This document shows, piece by piece, positions 18,444-27,307 of a stretch of DNA of 64,000 nucleotides (its first letter is position 1; each line of letters opens with the position of its first letter). Location of the stretch: contig JAKPTB010000143.1 in NCBI GenBank assembly GCA_029555205.1, forward strand, positions 1 to 64,000. The letters run 5' to 3'. This DNA comes from Bacillota bacterium (GTDB taxonomy: Bacteria > Bacillota > Desulfotomaculia > Desulfotomaculales > Pelotomaculaceae). Made by a program: the position numbers and the translations under genes. Below the pieces are notes generated by a model, which saw nothing but the letters and a program-made list of their open reading frames with translations, did no database searches and was not told where the DNA came from.

Positions 18444-18521
18444 ATGTCAAACTGGTTCTACCCAGAAAATAGACATTTTCAACTTCTGCCGGTACCGCGT
18501 CAGCGGCATGGATGTCAAACT
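18444..18521. repeat. insertion-sequence-end-like remnant
   Basis: ATGTCAAACT occurs at 18444-18453 and 18512-18521. Between them, 18464-18503 is about 85% identical to 50374-50412 (GAAAA.AGACATTT.CAAC then TTCTGCCGGT.CCGC). Short direct repeats beside a dispersed sequence suggest a decayed mobile-element end. No transposase gene is present. The gap 18357-18837 contains nothing else I can support. Confidence 0.4.
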
Positions 18522-18837
18522 ACTTATCTACTTAATAATATATTTTGACAGTTTGGGTGGTTACAAGGCCTGCTTTTATACCAGCCTTAAAACCAGGCTA
18601 TCTCTTGTTACGTCTGTGAAGGATCCAGGTAATTCCAAGTATTGGAAAGAAAACAGATAATTATTACTCCGCTGGTCAAATCAATGTCTCATTAGGTTAG
18701 TTTAAACTGCAGGATGGATTAAGGCTTTTCTTTAATATTTTATAGATTATATCATAATCTGGGTTTTTTAGAAGCTGATTGAAAGTAGCTTAAAACGCGG
18801 TCAGAAAAATTATGATTATAATTGAGCATGGCCACCG

Positions 18838-18866
18838 TTGTCGCCCTGTTAAACCTGTGCTATACT
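18838..18866 (+). promoter_or_regulatory. promoter of the CDF exporter gene
   Basis: TTGTCG at 18838-18843, a 17-base spacer and TATACT at 18861-18866. Transcription would start near 18873 and give a leader of about 115 bases. Confidence 0.6.
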
Positions 18867-18872
18867 TTTTTT

Positions 18873-18989
18873 AACCAGGCTGGACATAAAACCGGCGTGC
18901 CGGTGGGAGCGGTATCGCCCGTAGGAATTCATCTGCTTCAAAGCAGTGAATTTCACGGGCTATTTACATTTAGAACAAGGATGATCGTG
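18873..18989 (+). promoter_or_regulatory. structured 5' leader of the CDF exporter
   Basis: The leader contains a small hairpin (ACCGG 18891-18895 with CCGGT 18900-18904) and a long one of about 19 bp: GCCCGT 18917-18922 with ACGGGC 18955-18960, AATTCA with TGAATT, CTGCT with AGCAG, loop TCAA. A competing short hairpin (18905-18920) uses the same GCCC bases. Two mutually exclusive folds just before a metal exporter suggest a regulatory RNA. It matches no riboswitch class I know. Confidence 0.45.
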
Positions 18990-19952
18990 ATGAATGAAAA
19001 AATCAGGGCGGCGCGTCTCTCCATTGCCTCAAATACGGTTCTGACCCTGGCAAAACTGGCAGCAGGACTTTTTATGAACTCCATAAGCGTATTGTCCGAA
19101 GCAATTCACTCCGGCCTGGATTTGGTTGCTGCTTTGATCGCATTTGTTTCAGTCAGGGAATCTGCTAAACCGGCCGATGATCGTCATCCCTTCGGTCATG
19201 GCAAATTCGAAAATGTTGCAGGCATTCTCGAAGCTGTTTTAATCCTGGCAGCTGCAGCTATGATCATTGCCAGCGCCTATCCCAAGCTACGTGGTGAGGT
19301 GGAAATCCACTCCCTTGGTTTGGGAGCTGCAATCATGGGTATTTCAGCCCTGGTTAACTTTTTTGTATCCCGGGAACTCATGCGTGTAGCCCGAAAAACG
19401 GAATCCCCCGCACTGGCTGCGGATGCCTGGCATTTGCGAACAGATGTTTATACCTCGGTGGGCGTTTTTGCGGGGATTCTTGCTATTAAAATAACCGGCC
19501 TGACAATTCTGGATCCGCTCATTGCTATAGGTGTGACTATGTTAATTGTGCGGGCGGCTGTACGGCTCATTATAGATTCCATGCGCAGCATCCTGGACGT
19601 TCAGCTTCCGGAAACAGAACAGCAGATTATCAGGGAAATTCTTGAAAAATATTCGTCCCACTATCTGGAATACCACGATTTGAAAACCAGGAAGGCGGGT
19701 TCCCAGCGTTTTATTGTACTTCATCTGGTGGTCCCGGGGGGCAGGGCTGTTAATAAAGTCCATGAACTTTGCGACCGGATCGAAGAGGAAATCTGCAGCT
19801 GTTTTAAGGATGCAAATGTCTTGATTCACACAGAACCCTGTTACCAGCAGTGCGCCAACTGCAATCAGGCTGTAAGACAACTCCCGGACTCAACTGCAGA
19901 TAAAACGGATTGTGGGCAGCAAGCATGGAACAGTCATTTGCCGGAAAAATAA
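18990..19952 (+). CDS. cation diffusion facilitator family metal exporter
   Basis: Proton-coupled divalent metal exporter in the cytoplasmic membrane. Family features are HSGLDLVAALIAF in the second membrane segment, HPFGHGKFENV after it, and DAWHLRTDVYTS in the fifth. A cytoplasmic dimerisation domain follows, then a C-terminal tail with Cys residues (CYQQCANC) not usual in the family core, possibly an extra metal site. Zn, Fe, Mn or Co specificity cannot be assigned. The frame is open from 18822, but homologues begin at MNEKIRAARLS, AAGG at 18976 suits ATG 18990, and the promoter lies inside the extension. Confidence 0.9.
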   Translation: MNEKIRAARLSIASNTVLTLAKLAAGLFMNSISVLSEAIHSGLDLVAALIAFVSVRESAKPADDRHPFGHGKFENVAGILEAVLILAAAAMIIASAYPKLRGEVEIHSLGLGAAIMGISALVNFFVSRELMRVARKTESPALAADAWHLRTDVYTSVGVFAGILAIKITGLTILDPLIAIGVTMLIVRAAVRLIIDSMRSILDVQLPETEQQIIREILEKYSSHYLEYHDLKTRKAGSQRFIVLHLVVPGGRAVNKVHELCDRIEEEICSCFKDANVLIHTEPCYQQCANCNQAVRQLPDSTADKTDCGQQAWNSHLPEK

Positions 19953-19967
19953 TTCCGGCTTTTTTTC
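19940..19967 (+). terminator. terminator spanning the CDF stop codon
   Basis: GCCGGAA at 19940-19946 pairs with TTCCGGC at 19953-19959, followed by a T run. The stop codon (19950-19952) lies in the loop. Confidence 0.88.
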
Positions 19968-20031
19968 TTTTTAACTTATATTTAACTAGATGAGTGACCA
20001 TACTATTTAAAAAAGGAGGTAAGAAGCTTTT

Positions 20032-20301
20032 ATGACTTCAACTCTGGCGGAATACTTTGTTGGTGTTCAGCACCGCCTGCCCGAAGAGGCCGAAAGGGTG
20101 ATGAAAGCGCTTGCAGCCCACGGTCCCATGAACAAAGAAGAACTATCCCTGACTGCAAAAGTGAAAAGAGCTGTACTCGATCATGTCATCATGCAGCTAT
20201 ATGCCCTCGGGCTGGTTGATGTTACAACAGAGGGTAAAAGTAAAATGTGCAGTCTTACGACACTGGGGTGGGATTTTATCAGCCTGAGCAATGCCGGTTA
20301 A
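20032..20301 (+). CDS. small winged-helix-type protein
   Basis: 89 residues. The middle reads like a winged helix-turn-helix (MKALAAHGPMNKEELS, then KRAVLDHVIMQLYALGLVDV), suggesting a small DNA-binding protein, though no named family is recognised. AAAAAGGAGGT at 20012-20022 gives a strong start at ATG 20032. It is a single-gene unit between two terminators. Its target is unknown; the palindromes starting 25 bases after its stop are a candidate. Confidence 0.65.
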   Translation: MTSTLAEYFVGVQHRLPEEAERVMKALAAHGPMNKEELSLTAKVKRAVLDHVIMQLYALGLVDVTTEGKSKMCSLTTLGWDFISLSNAG

Positions 20302-20321
20302 TTATTAACCGGCTCTTTTCT
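20293..20321 (+). terminator. terminator at the small winged-helix gene stop
   Basis: GCCGGTTAA at 20293-20301 pairs perfectly with TTAACCGGC at 20305-20313, followed by TCTTTTCTT. The stop codon forms part of the stem. Confidence 0.85.
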
Positions 20322-20325
20322 TGTA

Positions 20326-20361
20326 GCAATATAACAATATTGCAATATTGCAATATATTGC
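20326..20361. promoter_or_regulatory. three abutting GCAAT/ATTGC palindromes
   Basis: GCAATAT-AACA-ATATTGC (20326-20343), GCAATATTGC (20342-20351) and GCAATATATTGC (20350-20361) follow one another, sharing GC pairs. Repeated inverted half-sites upstream of recJ look like an operator or a cruciform-forming sequence. Confidence 0.45.
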
Positions 20362-20481
20362 CTGGTGTGTTCCGGATTGTTAATGTCCGGATTTGGGTTA
20401 TGATTAATTAGATCCGGGACAGGTTTAGAGCAGGTCTCCTCGTTGCCAAACAGACCTGTGTAGATTATAATTTTATTATCT

Positions 20482-23169
20482 ATGAAAAATATTCCCAAAC
20501 GCAAAGTAAAAATATGGCAAGTAAAAGCATCTGAACCGGTACTAAGCCAAATCTTTGCGCATAAGCTGAAAATCTCGCCTATAACAGCACAATTATTGAT
20601 TAACCGCGGCATCTATACAGTGGAACAGGGTCTGGCCTTTCTAGGCAGCGAACTGGAAAGGCTGCACAATCCCTACCTCATGAAAGATCTTAAAAAAGCT
20701 GTTGACCGGATCTTGAAAGCAGCCGGGTCGGGGGAAAGGATCCTTCTTTATGGGGATTATGACGTTGACGGTATTACTTCAACGGCTCTCCTGACAAGGG
20801 TTCTTCAAGGTATAGGCGCAGATGTCCATAACTATCTGCCGCACAGGCTTACAGAGGGCTACGGTCTTCATCTGGCTCCCCTGCAACGGGCCGCAGAGGA
20901 AGGGACCAGCCTGGTGGTTACCCTGGACTGCGGTATTAACGCTCTGGAAGAAGCCCTGTGGGCTAAAAATAACGGCCTCGATTTGATCATAACCGACCAC
21001 CACGAACCGCCGCTGGAACTGCCCCAGGCTGTTGCCGTTGTTAATCCCAAAAGGCAGGACTGTCTGTACCCATTTAAAGAATTGGCCGGTGCCGGTGTCG
21101 CCCTGAAAGTCGCCCAGGCCATCATCAAGGAGTCCGGAAAAAATAACCTGGCCTGGCAGGACTATTTAGACCTGGTTTGTCTGGGGACCATAGCTGATGT
21201 TGTCCCTCTGCACGGAGAGAACCGGATTTTGGTCAAACACGGCCTTTCCAGGCTGGCCCACACTGATAAATGCGGTCTGCAGGCTTTAATGAAAGTCAGC
21301 GGTGTTGAGAAAAATACCTTTGGCGCCAGGGATGTGGGTTTCGGCCTTGCCCCCAGGCTGAATGCAGCCGGCAGACTGGGTAATCCCGGGGAAGCGCTAA
21401 GACTCTTGCTGACGGATAACCCTGCCGAGGCCTGGGAAATAGCAAATGAACTGAACCGGAGCAACCAGGAGCGTCAAAAAATTGAGACTGACGTACTGAC
21501 TGAAGCGCTTCATCTCCTGCAGGCAAAACCTCATCTCCAGGAAGCACAGGTGCTGGTTCTGGCTTCGGAGGGATGGCATCCAGGTGTTATTGGTATCGTC
21601 GCCTCCCGTTTAACAGAAATGTTCAACCGTCCGGTGCTGTTAGTGACCCTTGAGGGAGGAGAAGGGAAAGGTTCAGCCAGAAGCATACCGTGTTTCAACA
21701 TGTATCAAGCCCTGGAACACTGCCGTGAGCATCTCCAGAATTACGGGGGGCATGCCCTGGCAGCCGGCTTTACCATCGACAGTGGTAAAATCGAAGGCCT
21801 GGCAAAGGAGATTAACCATTACGCTGCGCAAGCACTTGCCCAGGCTGAAACGGTTCCCCTCCTGGAGTTAGACGCAATAATTGAGGCTGCTCAAATTGAT
21901 GAAGCACTGGTTGAAGAAATTGAAAGTTTAAGCCCCTTTGGCCATACTAACCCTCAGCCCCTGCTTTGCTTCCGAAAAGCAAAAATCCTGGAAAGCCGTG
22001 TTGTGGGCAGGAACGCCAACCACTTAAAATTTAAACTTAAAGCGGAGAATAAAGCCCTGGACGGCATTGGTTTTAATCTAGGGGCCTATGCCGAAACCGT
22101 GGCTGCAGCCGGCGAGGTAGATCTTGCTTTTGTTCCGGCGCTGAACTGTTTTAACGGGAGACGCTCAATTCAATTGGAAGTTAAAGAATTGGGTATTCCG
22201 GCTTCCCTGGATGTTTCAGACCAGGACGAAAGTATTAGTTTTGATTTCAGTTTTACAGATATCCTGAAAGAAAATTCAGCCCAACAGATGGATCTGTTTG
22301 TACCGGAATTCGTCCTGGAAACCCTGGCAAATAAAATTACATTCCCTGACCATGGCACTGATCATGATACTGATATAGTAAAGGAATTGTTTCAAAGTGT
22401 GGTCATAACAGATTGGCGCGGGATCTTGAACCGGCCGGCGCAACTGGCAAAACTGGCTGACTGCGGCGGGCCTACCCTGGTAATCACCTCCTGCGCTTAT
22501 CAAACCATTGAACTTGCCCGTTTTCTTCAATTAGCAAACCCGGCCCTGCGCGGTCAGACAGGTTGCCTGAATCAAGCTGTCCCTGCGGAGCAAAGGGACC
22601 GGACTGTATATATGTTTCAGACAGGACAAATCAAGATCGTCATTGCAACTCCAAATACAGCCGCCCCTGTAATAGGGTATGCCCGGGAAGTTTTGCTCTA
22701 CCATCTTCCCTATTCTGATCTGACCTGTTCAGCTCTAATTCGGGCAATGCAGCCGGACGGGCGTCTCTATCTTCTTTTTGGACCTGAAGACTTTGAAGAG
22801 AATAAGACCTGGCTGGAAGTAATGGCGCCTGACAGGAACTGCCTGGTAAAAATTTATAGCTATTTTCGACAGGCAAACAACAATGGTTTTCACGAGCACA
22901 CAGCCGGGGCAGATCTTGCAAGGGCCATGTCCCTGGCTGGTTTCCCCAAATTCCATGCCTTTACAACAAAGACAGCCCTTAAGATATTTCAGGAACTGAG
23001 CCTTATAATCAAGCAGGATTTGGCTCAAGCCCCAGGGTTCAAACTGTTGCCGGCTCCTTCAAAAAAGAAGGATCTGGATGAATCTATTACCTTTCGAAGT
23101 CTTCAATCAATTAAAAATAAATCTATCAGCTGGATGAAGTTTATTCTAAACGATCCTCTCCATACTTAA
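20482..23169 (+). CDS. recJ: single-stranded-DNA-specific exonuclease RecJ
   Basis: 5'-3' single-strand exonuclease of recombination and repair. DHH-superfamily motifs are complete: LLYGDYDVDGITST (I), LVVTLDCGI (II), IITDHHEPP (III) and LCLGTIADVVPL (IV), then the DHHA1 region with GGHALAAGFT and an OB-fold segment. The 895-residue protein has a C-terminal extension of about 330 residues, as in other Firmicutes RecJ proteins, beginning after about residue 570. No good ribosome site precedes ATG 20482, so the start is less certain. apt follows after 53 bases. Confidence 0.95.
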   Translation: MKNIPKRKVKIWQVKASEPVLSQIFAHKLKISPITAQLLINRGIYTVEQGLAFLGSELERLHNPYLMKDLKKAVDRILKAAGSGERILLYGDYDVDGITSTALLTRVLQGIGADVHNYLPHRLTEGYGLHLAPLQRAAEEGTSLVVTLDCGINALEEALWAKNNGLDLIITDHHEPPLELPQAVAVVNPKRQDCLYPFKELAGAGVALKVAQAIIKESGKNNLAWQDYLDLVCLGTIADVVPLHGENRILVKHGLSRLAHTDKCGLQALMKVSGVEKNTFGARDVGFGLAPRLNAAGRLGNPGEALRLLLTDNPAEAWEIANELNRSNQERQKIETDVLTEALHLLQAKPHLQEAQVLVLASEGWHPGVIGIVASRLTEMFNRPVLLVTLEGGEGKGSARSIPCFNMYQALEHCREHLQNYGGHALAAGFTIDSGKIEGLAKEINHYAAQALAQAETVPLLELDAIIEAAQIDEALVEEIESLSPFGHTNPQPLLCFRKAKILESRVVGRNANHLKFKLKAENKALDGIGFNLGAYAETVAAAGEVDLAFVPALNCFNGRRSIQLEVKELGIPASLDVSDQDESISFDFSFTDILKENSAQQMDLFVPEFVLETLANKITFPDHGTDHDTDIVKELFQSVVITDWRGILNRPAQLAKLADCGGPTLVITSCAYQTIELARFLQLANPALRGQTGCLNQAVPAEQRDRTVYMFQTGQIKIVIATPNTAAPVIGYAREVLLYHLPYSDLTCSALIRAMQPDGRLYLLFGPEDFEENKTWLEVMAPDRNCLVKIYSYFRQANNNGFHEHTAGADLARAMSLAGFPKFHAFTTKTALKIFQELSLIIKQDLAQAPGFKLLPAPSKKKDLDESITFRSLQSIKNKSISWMKFILNDPLHT

Positions 23170-23222
23170 AACAAAAATTACTGCATAAGGAATAGGATAA
23201 TCACACAGAGGAGGGTAAAATC

Positions 23223-23744
23223 ATGGATTTTAAGGGTAAAATCAGGGAAATAAGGGATTTTCCCCGGGAAGGGATTAATTATAAAGACATATCTACCCTC
23301 CTTCTCGACAGTGAGGCCTACCACGAGGCAATAAATGAGCTGGCCAAACAGTGTAAGCACAAGCAGGCGGACTTGATTGCCTGTCCCAAAGCCAGGGGTT
23401 TGACAATCGGTGCCCCTCTGGCTTATGTCCTTGGGGCAGGATTGATTGTTTTAGGGAACGCGGGCAGGATGCCGGAAGACGATGTCCCGGCCTGGTATAA
23501 TAGTCAGGATTTCGCAGGCGAATCAATGGAGATCAACCGGGAGGCCATTAAACCAAATTCGAAAGTCCTTGTTGTTGATGAACTGCTTGCCACGGGAAGA
23601 ACTGCTGCCGGTACAATAAAACTTATTGAGAAGTTGGGCGGCAATGTGGTGGGGACAGTATTTCTGATTGAACTGACCGGATTAGGTGGTAGAGTAAAAC
23701 TAACGGATTATGATACAATATCATTGATTCAGTATAACTATTAG
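23223..23744 (+). CDS. apt: adenine phosphoribosyltransferase
   Basis: Salvages adenine to AMP using PRPP. 173 residues, normal length. The N-terminal IREIRDFPREGINYKDIS and ARGLTIGAPLAY are typical. The PRPP-binding loop reads VVDELLATGRTAAG where most homologues have VDDLLATGGT, a conservative Asp-Glu and a Gly-Arg change. GAGGAGGG precedes ATG 23223. The recJ-apt-rel order is standard in Firmicutes. Confidence 0.94.
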   Translation: MDFKGKIREIRDFPREGINYKDISTLLLDSEAYHEAINELAKQCKHKQADLIACPKARGLTIGAPLAYVLGAGLIVLGNAGRMPEDDVPAWYNSQDFAGESMEINREAIKPNSKVLVVDELLATGRTAAGTIKLIEKLGGNVVGTVFLIELTGLGGRVKLTDYDTISLIQYNY

Positions 23745-23759
23745 AGGGAAATGATTGAT

Positions 23760-26066
23760 ATGGAAAACCTCGCCTGTCTCTCTACCGGGGAATATCTTGA
23801 TTCCCCGGAGGAAAACATTAAACAGGGAGCTAAAGGCGTGCCTGCAAAACCACAAGACCCGGATCACAGGGCAGCCCTGGAAGAACTTTACCGGCTGATC
23901 AAAGCTTATAATTCCAAAGTGGATGTAAGTGCTATTCAGGCTGCCTATGAATATGCAGAAAGAGCACACCGGGAACAAAAACGGTTTTCGGGCGAGCCTT
24001 TTATTGTTCATCCCCTGGAAGTGGCAAAAATACTGGCAGAATTAGAACTTGACCCGGAGACAATCATGGCGGGTTTGCTTCATGATGTGGTTGAGGATAC
24101 TGGCATAACCCTGGGTGATCTTGCGGAAAAATTTGGCAACGAAGTGACACTCCTGGTGGACGGGGTGACCAAGCTCAGCCGGATCGAGTTTAAATCAAAA
24201 GAAGAACAACAGGCGGAAAATTTGCGCAAGATGTTTCTGGCCATGGCCAAGGACATCCGGGTTATTCTGATTAAGCTGGCTGACCGCCTGCACAACCTGC
24301 GCACCCTTAAATACCACCCCGAGCCCAAGCAACTGGAGATTGCCAAGGAAACACTTGAAATATTTGCCCCACTGGCACACCGCCTGGGAATCTATAGAAT
24401 CAAATGGGAACTGGAAGATTTATCGTTCCGCTTCAAGGAACCGGAACGGTATTTCGAATTGGTCAAAAATATAGCTGAGACCCGCAAGAAGCGGGAAGAA
24501 AAGATCAATTACGTAATCGCAATCCTGCAGGATAAACTTAAAGCCATGGGTGTCTCGGCTGAAATCGAGGGCCGGCCCAAACACCTTTACAGCATTAATG
24601 AAAAAATGATCGAGCAAAATGTTGACCTGAACGAAATTTATGATGTTATGGCCGTGCGTTGCCTGGTGGATACCGTGAAGGACTGCTACGCCACCCTGGG
24701 CATTGTTCATACGATGTGGACCCCTATACCCGGGCGGTTCAAAGACTTCATTGCCATGCCCAAGTCAAACATGTACCAATCCCTGCACACAACTGTGGTG
24801 GGTCCCCTGGGAGAGCCCCTGGAGATTCAAATCCGTACCATGGAAATGCACAGAACCGCCGAATACGGAATTGCCGCCCACTGGCGTTATAAGGAAGGCA
24901 CCAGGGGGGACCGCGAGTTTGATAAAAAATTAGCCTGGCTGCGCCAGCTTTTAGAATGGCAGCATGATTTACGGGATGCCAGGGAGTTCATGGAAAACCT
25001 CAAAATCGACTTGTTTGCCGATGCCGTATTTGTTTTTTCACCCAAGGGAGATGTTCTGGAACTGCCGGCAGGTTCAGTGCCCCTTGACTTTGCTTACCGG
25101 ATTCATACGGATGTGGGTCACCGCTGTATAGGGGCCAAAGTAAACGGCAGGATCGTGCCCCTGGATTATGTCTTAAAGAACGGCGACATTGTTGAAATTC
25201 TGACTTCGAAGAACAGTGCGCCAAAACGGGATTGGCTTAATATCGTCAAGACTTCCCAATCCAGGACCAAAATAAAACAGTGGTTCAAGAAAGAAAGCCG
25301 TGAAGAAAATATTCTCAAGGGAAGAGAATTGCTCGAGCGGGAAGCCAGGAAACAGGGACTCGAAGCGGAATTTTTAAAACCGGAGAAGCTATTGGAAATA
25401 GGTAAAAAGTTGACCTTTTTCAGTCTTGATGAACTCTTCGCCGCAATTGGAGACGGCGTTATTACCGCAAACAGCATCCTTAGCAAAATAAAGCTGGAGG
25501 AAGCAAAAACAGAGAAAAGGGGATTGCTGGCAGAAGAAGTCCAGACTCTAAAAAACGAAATCAAGCCATCGGCCGGATGGGGTAAACCTACCCAGGGAAT
25601 CCGGGTTAAAGGAGTTGACAATCTTCTGGTTAGACTCTCTCACTGTTGCAACCCTGTACCCGGCGATCCAATCCTGGGTTATGTCACCCGGGGCCGGGGC
25701 ATATCCATTCATCGCAGCGATTGCAGAAACATCATCGCTTATATGCAGTGCGAAAGGGAACGTCTGGTGGATGTGGCCTGGGACGAGGAATTCACGGACC
25801 CCTTCCAGGTTAAGCTGGAAGTAAACGGGTTGGACAGGTCGGGTTTTCTGAGCGATGTCATGGCTGTCCTCGTCGATATGAAAATAAGCGCCAACTGGGT
25901 AACAGCCAGGGGTAAAAAAGACGGCGGGGCTGTGATTGATCTGGTGCTGGAAATGAAAGGCCTGGAACAACTTGAACATATTATGAACAGAATCAAAAGG
26001 ATTAAGGATGTCTATGACGTGAAGCGGGTCAGCTTCAACGGGCAGCCCCAGAATCCGCTCAATTAA
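23760..26066 (+). CDS. rel: bifunctional (p)ppGpp synthetase/hydrolase, Rel family
   Basis: Long Rel protein making and degrading the stringent-response alarmone. Order of domains: HD hydrolase (HPLEVAKIL, LLHDVVEDT, KLADRLHNLRTL; about 70-200), synthetase (GRPKHLYSI, HTTVVGP, EIQIRTMEMH; about 255-390), TGS (about 410-470), a Cys-containing conserved segment (SHCCNPVPGDPILGY), and a C-terminal ACT/RRM domain. An extra 40 residues precede the first domain. GAGGG at 23744-23748 is only 2 bases from ATG 23751 but 11 from ATG 23760, so the latter is preferred. Confidence 0.96.
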   Translation: MENLACLSTGEYLDSPEENIKQGAKGVPAKPQDPDHRAALEELYRLIKAYNSKVDVSAIQAAYEYAERAHREQKRFSGEPFIVHPLEVAKILAELELDPETIMAGLLHDVVEDTGITLGDLAEKFGNEVTLLVDGVTKLSRIEFKSKEEQQAENLRKMFLAMAKDIRVILIKLADRLHNLRTLKYHPEPKQLEIAKETLEIFAPLAHRLGIYRIKWELEDLSFRFKEPERYFELVKNIAETRKKREEKINYVIAILQDKLKAMGVSAEIEGRPKHLYSINEKMIEQNVDLNEIYDVMAVRCLVDTVKDCYATLGIVHTMWTPIPGRFKDFIAMPKSNMYQSLHTTVVGPLGEPLEIQIRTMEMHRTAEYGIAAHWRYKEGTRGDREFDKKLAWLRQLLEWQHDLRDAREFMENLKIDLFADAVFVFSPKGDVLELPAGSVPLDFAYRIHTDVGHRCIGAKVNGRIVPLDYVLKNGDIVEILTSKNSAPKRDWLNIVKTSQSRTKIKQWFKKESREENILKGRELLEREARKQGLEAEFLKPEKLLEIGKKLTFFSLDELFAAIGDGVITANSILSKIKLEEAKTEKRGLLAEEVQTLKNEIKPSAGWGKPTQGIRVKGVDNLLVRLSHCCNPVPGDPILGYVTRGRGISIHRSDCRNIIAYMQCERERLVDVAWDEEFTDPFQVKLEVNGLDRSGFLSDVMAVLVDMKISANWVTARGKKDGGAVIDLVLEMKGLEQLEHIMNRIKRIKDVYDVKRVSFNGQPQNPLN

Positions 26067-26083
26067 TGTAAGGGGGAAATTGT

Positions 26084-26533
26084 TTGCGTGCAGTTGTCCA
26101 GAGGGTTGCCCGGGGTTCAGTAACAGTGGAAGGCAGCAAGGTCTGTGAAATTGGACCTGGTCTGGTGGTGCTCCTGGCCGTGGGGCGCGGCGACACAGCG
26201 GAAGACGCCGGGTACCTTGCCGAGAAGATCGCTAATTTGCGAATTTTTGAAGATAATCAGGGAAAAATGAACCTTTCGGTTCTTGATACAGGTGGGTCGC
26301 TGCTAATAGTATCTCAGTTTACCCTTTACGGGGACTGCCGGAAGGGAAGAAGGCCAAGCTTTACCGAAGCGGCCTTGCCGGAGGACGCGCTGAACCTGTA
26401 CAATAAATTTGTGCAGGACCTGAAGACTATGGGGCTGAGGGTGGCAACCGGACACTTTAGAGAGCAGATGCTGGTGGAAATTCTAAACGACGGTCCTGTC
26501 ACAATGCTCCTGGACAGTAAAAAAGGCTTTTAA
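26084..26533 (+). CDS. dtd: D-aminoacyl-tRNA deacylase
   Basis: Removes D-amino acids mischarged on tRNA. 149 residues with the two catalytic motifs VSQFTLYGD and [11 protein letters not shown] intact and the usual MRAVVQRV start. TTG 26084 is preceded by AAGGGGG. It lies 17 bases after rel and 21 before the metallo-hydrolase gene, an order repeated in many Firmicutes. Confidence 0.96.
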   Translation: MRAVVQRVARGSVTVEGSKVCEIGPGLVVLLAVGRGDTAEDAGYLAEKIANLRIFEDNQGKMNLSVLDTGGSLLIVSQFTLYGDCRKGRRPSFTEAALPEDALNLYNKFVQDLKTMGLRVATGHFREQMLVEILNDGPVTMLLDSKKGF

Positions 26534-26554
26534 AAACCGGAGGTGTCATTATTC

Positions 26555-27178
26555 ATGATCTTTAGTGGATTTCCTGTTGGTGCTTTTGAAACAAACTGCT
26601 ACATTATCGGCTGCGAGGAAACAAAGGAAGGGGCAGTTGTGGACCCCGGTTTTGAGGCCGAAAAAATTTTAAAAAGGGTCGAAAAATTAGGATTAAATAT
26701 CCGCTATATTATCCTCACCCATGGTCACGTCGATCACATCGGAGCTCTGGCAGAGGTACAGCAGGCTACCGGGGCAAAAGTATTGATTCATGCGGAAGAC
26801 GCCGGAATGCTCACAGACTCAAGAAAGAATCTTTCTACCTTTGCCGGCCGTGGCTTAAACTTCAAGGAAGCTGACCGCCTTTTGCAGGAAGGAGACAAAA
26901 TTAAGGTAGGGAATGTGGAAATTGATGTTATTCACACACCGGGCCATACTAAAGGTGGCATCAGTCTCAAATGCGCTCCGGATATCCTGCTCACGGGGGA
27001 TGCCCTTTTTGCCGGTTCCGTTGGCCGCTCGGATTTTCCGGGAGGAAGCCACACTCAGTTGATCAACTCTATAAAAAACAAACTACTTGTTTTTCCTCCC
27101 GAAACCAGGGTTTTCCCCGGTCATGGCCCGGCTTCCACCATTGGCAACGAAAAACTCTACAATCCCTTTCTCAGATAA
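26555..27178 (+). CDS. MBL-fold metallo-hydrolase (glyoxalase II-like)
   Basis: 207 residues with the metal-binding motif THGHVDHIGAL, a third ligand in HTPGHTKGGIS, an Asp in LTGDALFAGSVGRSDF, and a C-terminal His in FPGHGPAST. This matches the small hydroxyacylglutathione-hydrolase-like branch found after dtd in Clostridia, whose substrate is undefined. The frame opens at GTG 26543, but GGAGG at 26539-26543 makes ATG 26555 the better start. A terminator follows. Confidence 0.9.
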   Translation: MIFSGFPVGAFETNCYIIGCEETKEGAVVDPGFEAEKILKRVEKLGLNIRYIILTHGHVDHIGALAEVQQATGAKVLIHAEDAGMLTDSRKNLSTFAGRGLNFKEADRLLQEGDKIKVGNVEIDVIHTPGHTKGGISLKCAPDILLTGDALFAGSVGRSDFPGGSHTQLINSIKNKLLVFPPETRVFPGHGPASTIGNEKLYNPFLR

Positions 27179-27213
27179 GCAAATCTAGGCCTGAATAAAG
27201 AGCCATTGAACAT

Positions 27214-27252
27214 AAGCTTCCTAAAAAAACCTTAAATTTTAGGAAGCTTTTT
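27214..27252. terminator. terminator after the MBL hydrolase
   Basis: Perfect 13-bp inverted repeat (27214-27226 with 27237-27249) followed by TTTTT. Its A-rich 5' side could also serve the minus-strand gene that ends at 27308. Confidence 0.85.
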
Positions 27253-27307
27253 ATTTGCTCCTTTCTAAATAGACCTGCGGGAATTACCTGTCTCACTGGT
27301 TGGAGGT

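Noticed and set aside
18439-18660. 73-codon plus-strand ORF
   Set aside because: No ribosome site; it runs through repeat sequence.
18822-18989. 56-codon N-terminal extension of the CDF exporter
   Set aside because: It contains the promoter and structured leader, and the family start is MNEKIRAARLS.
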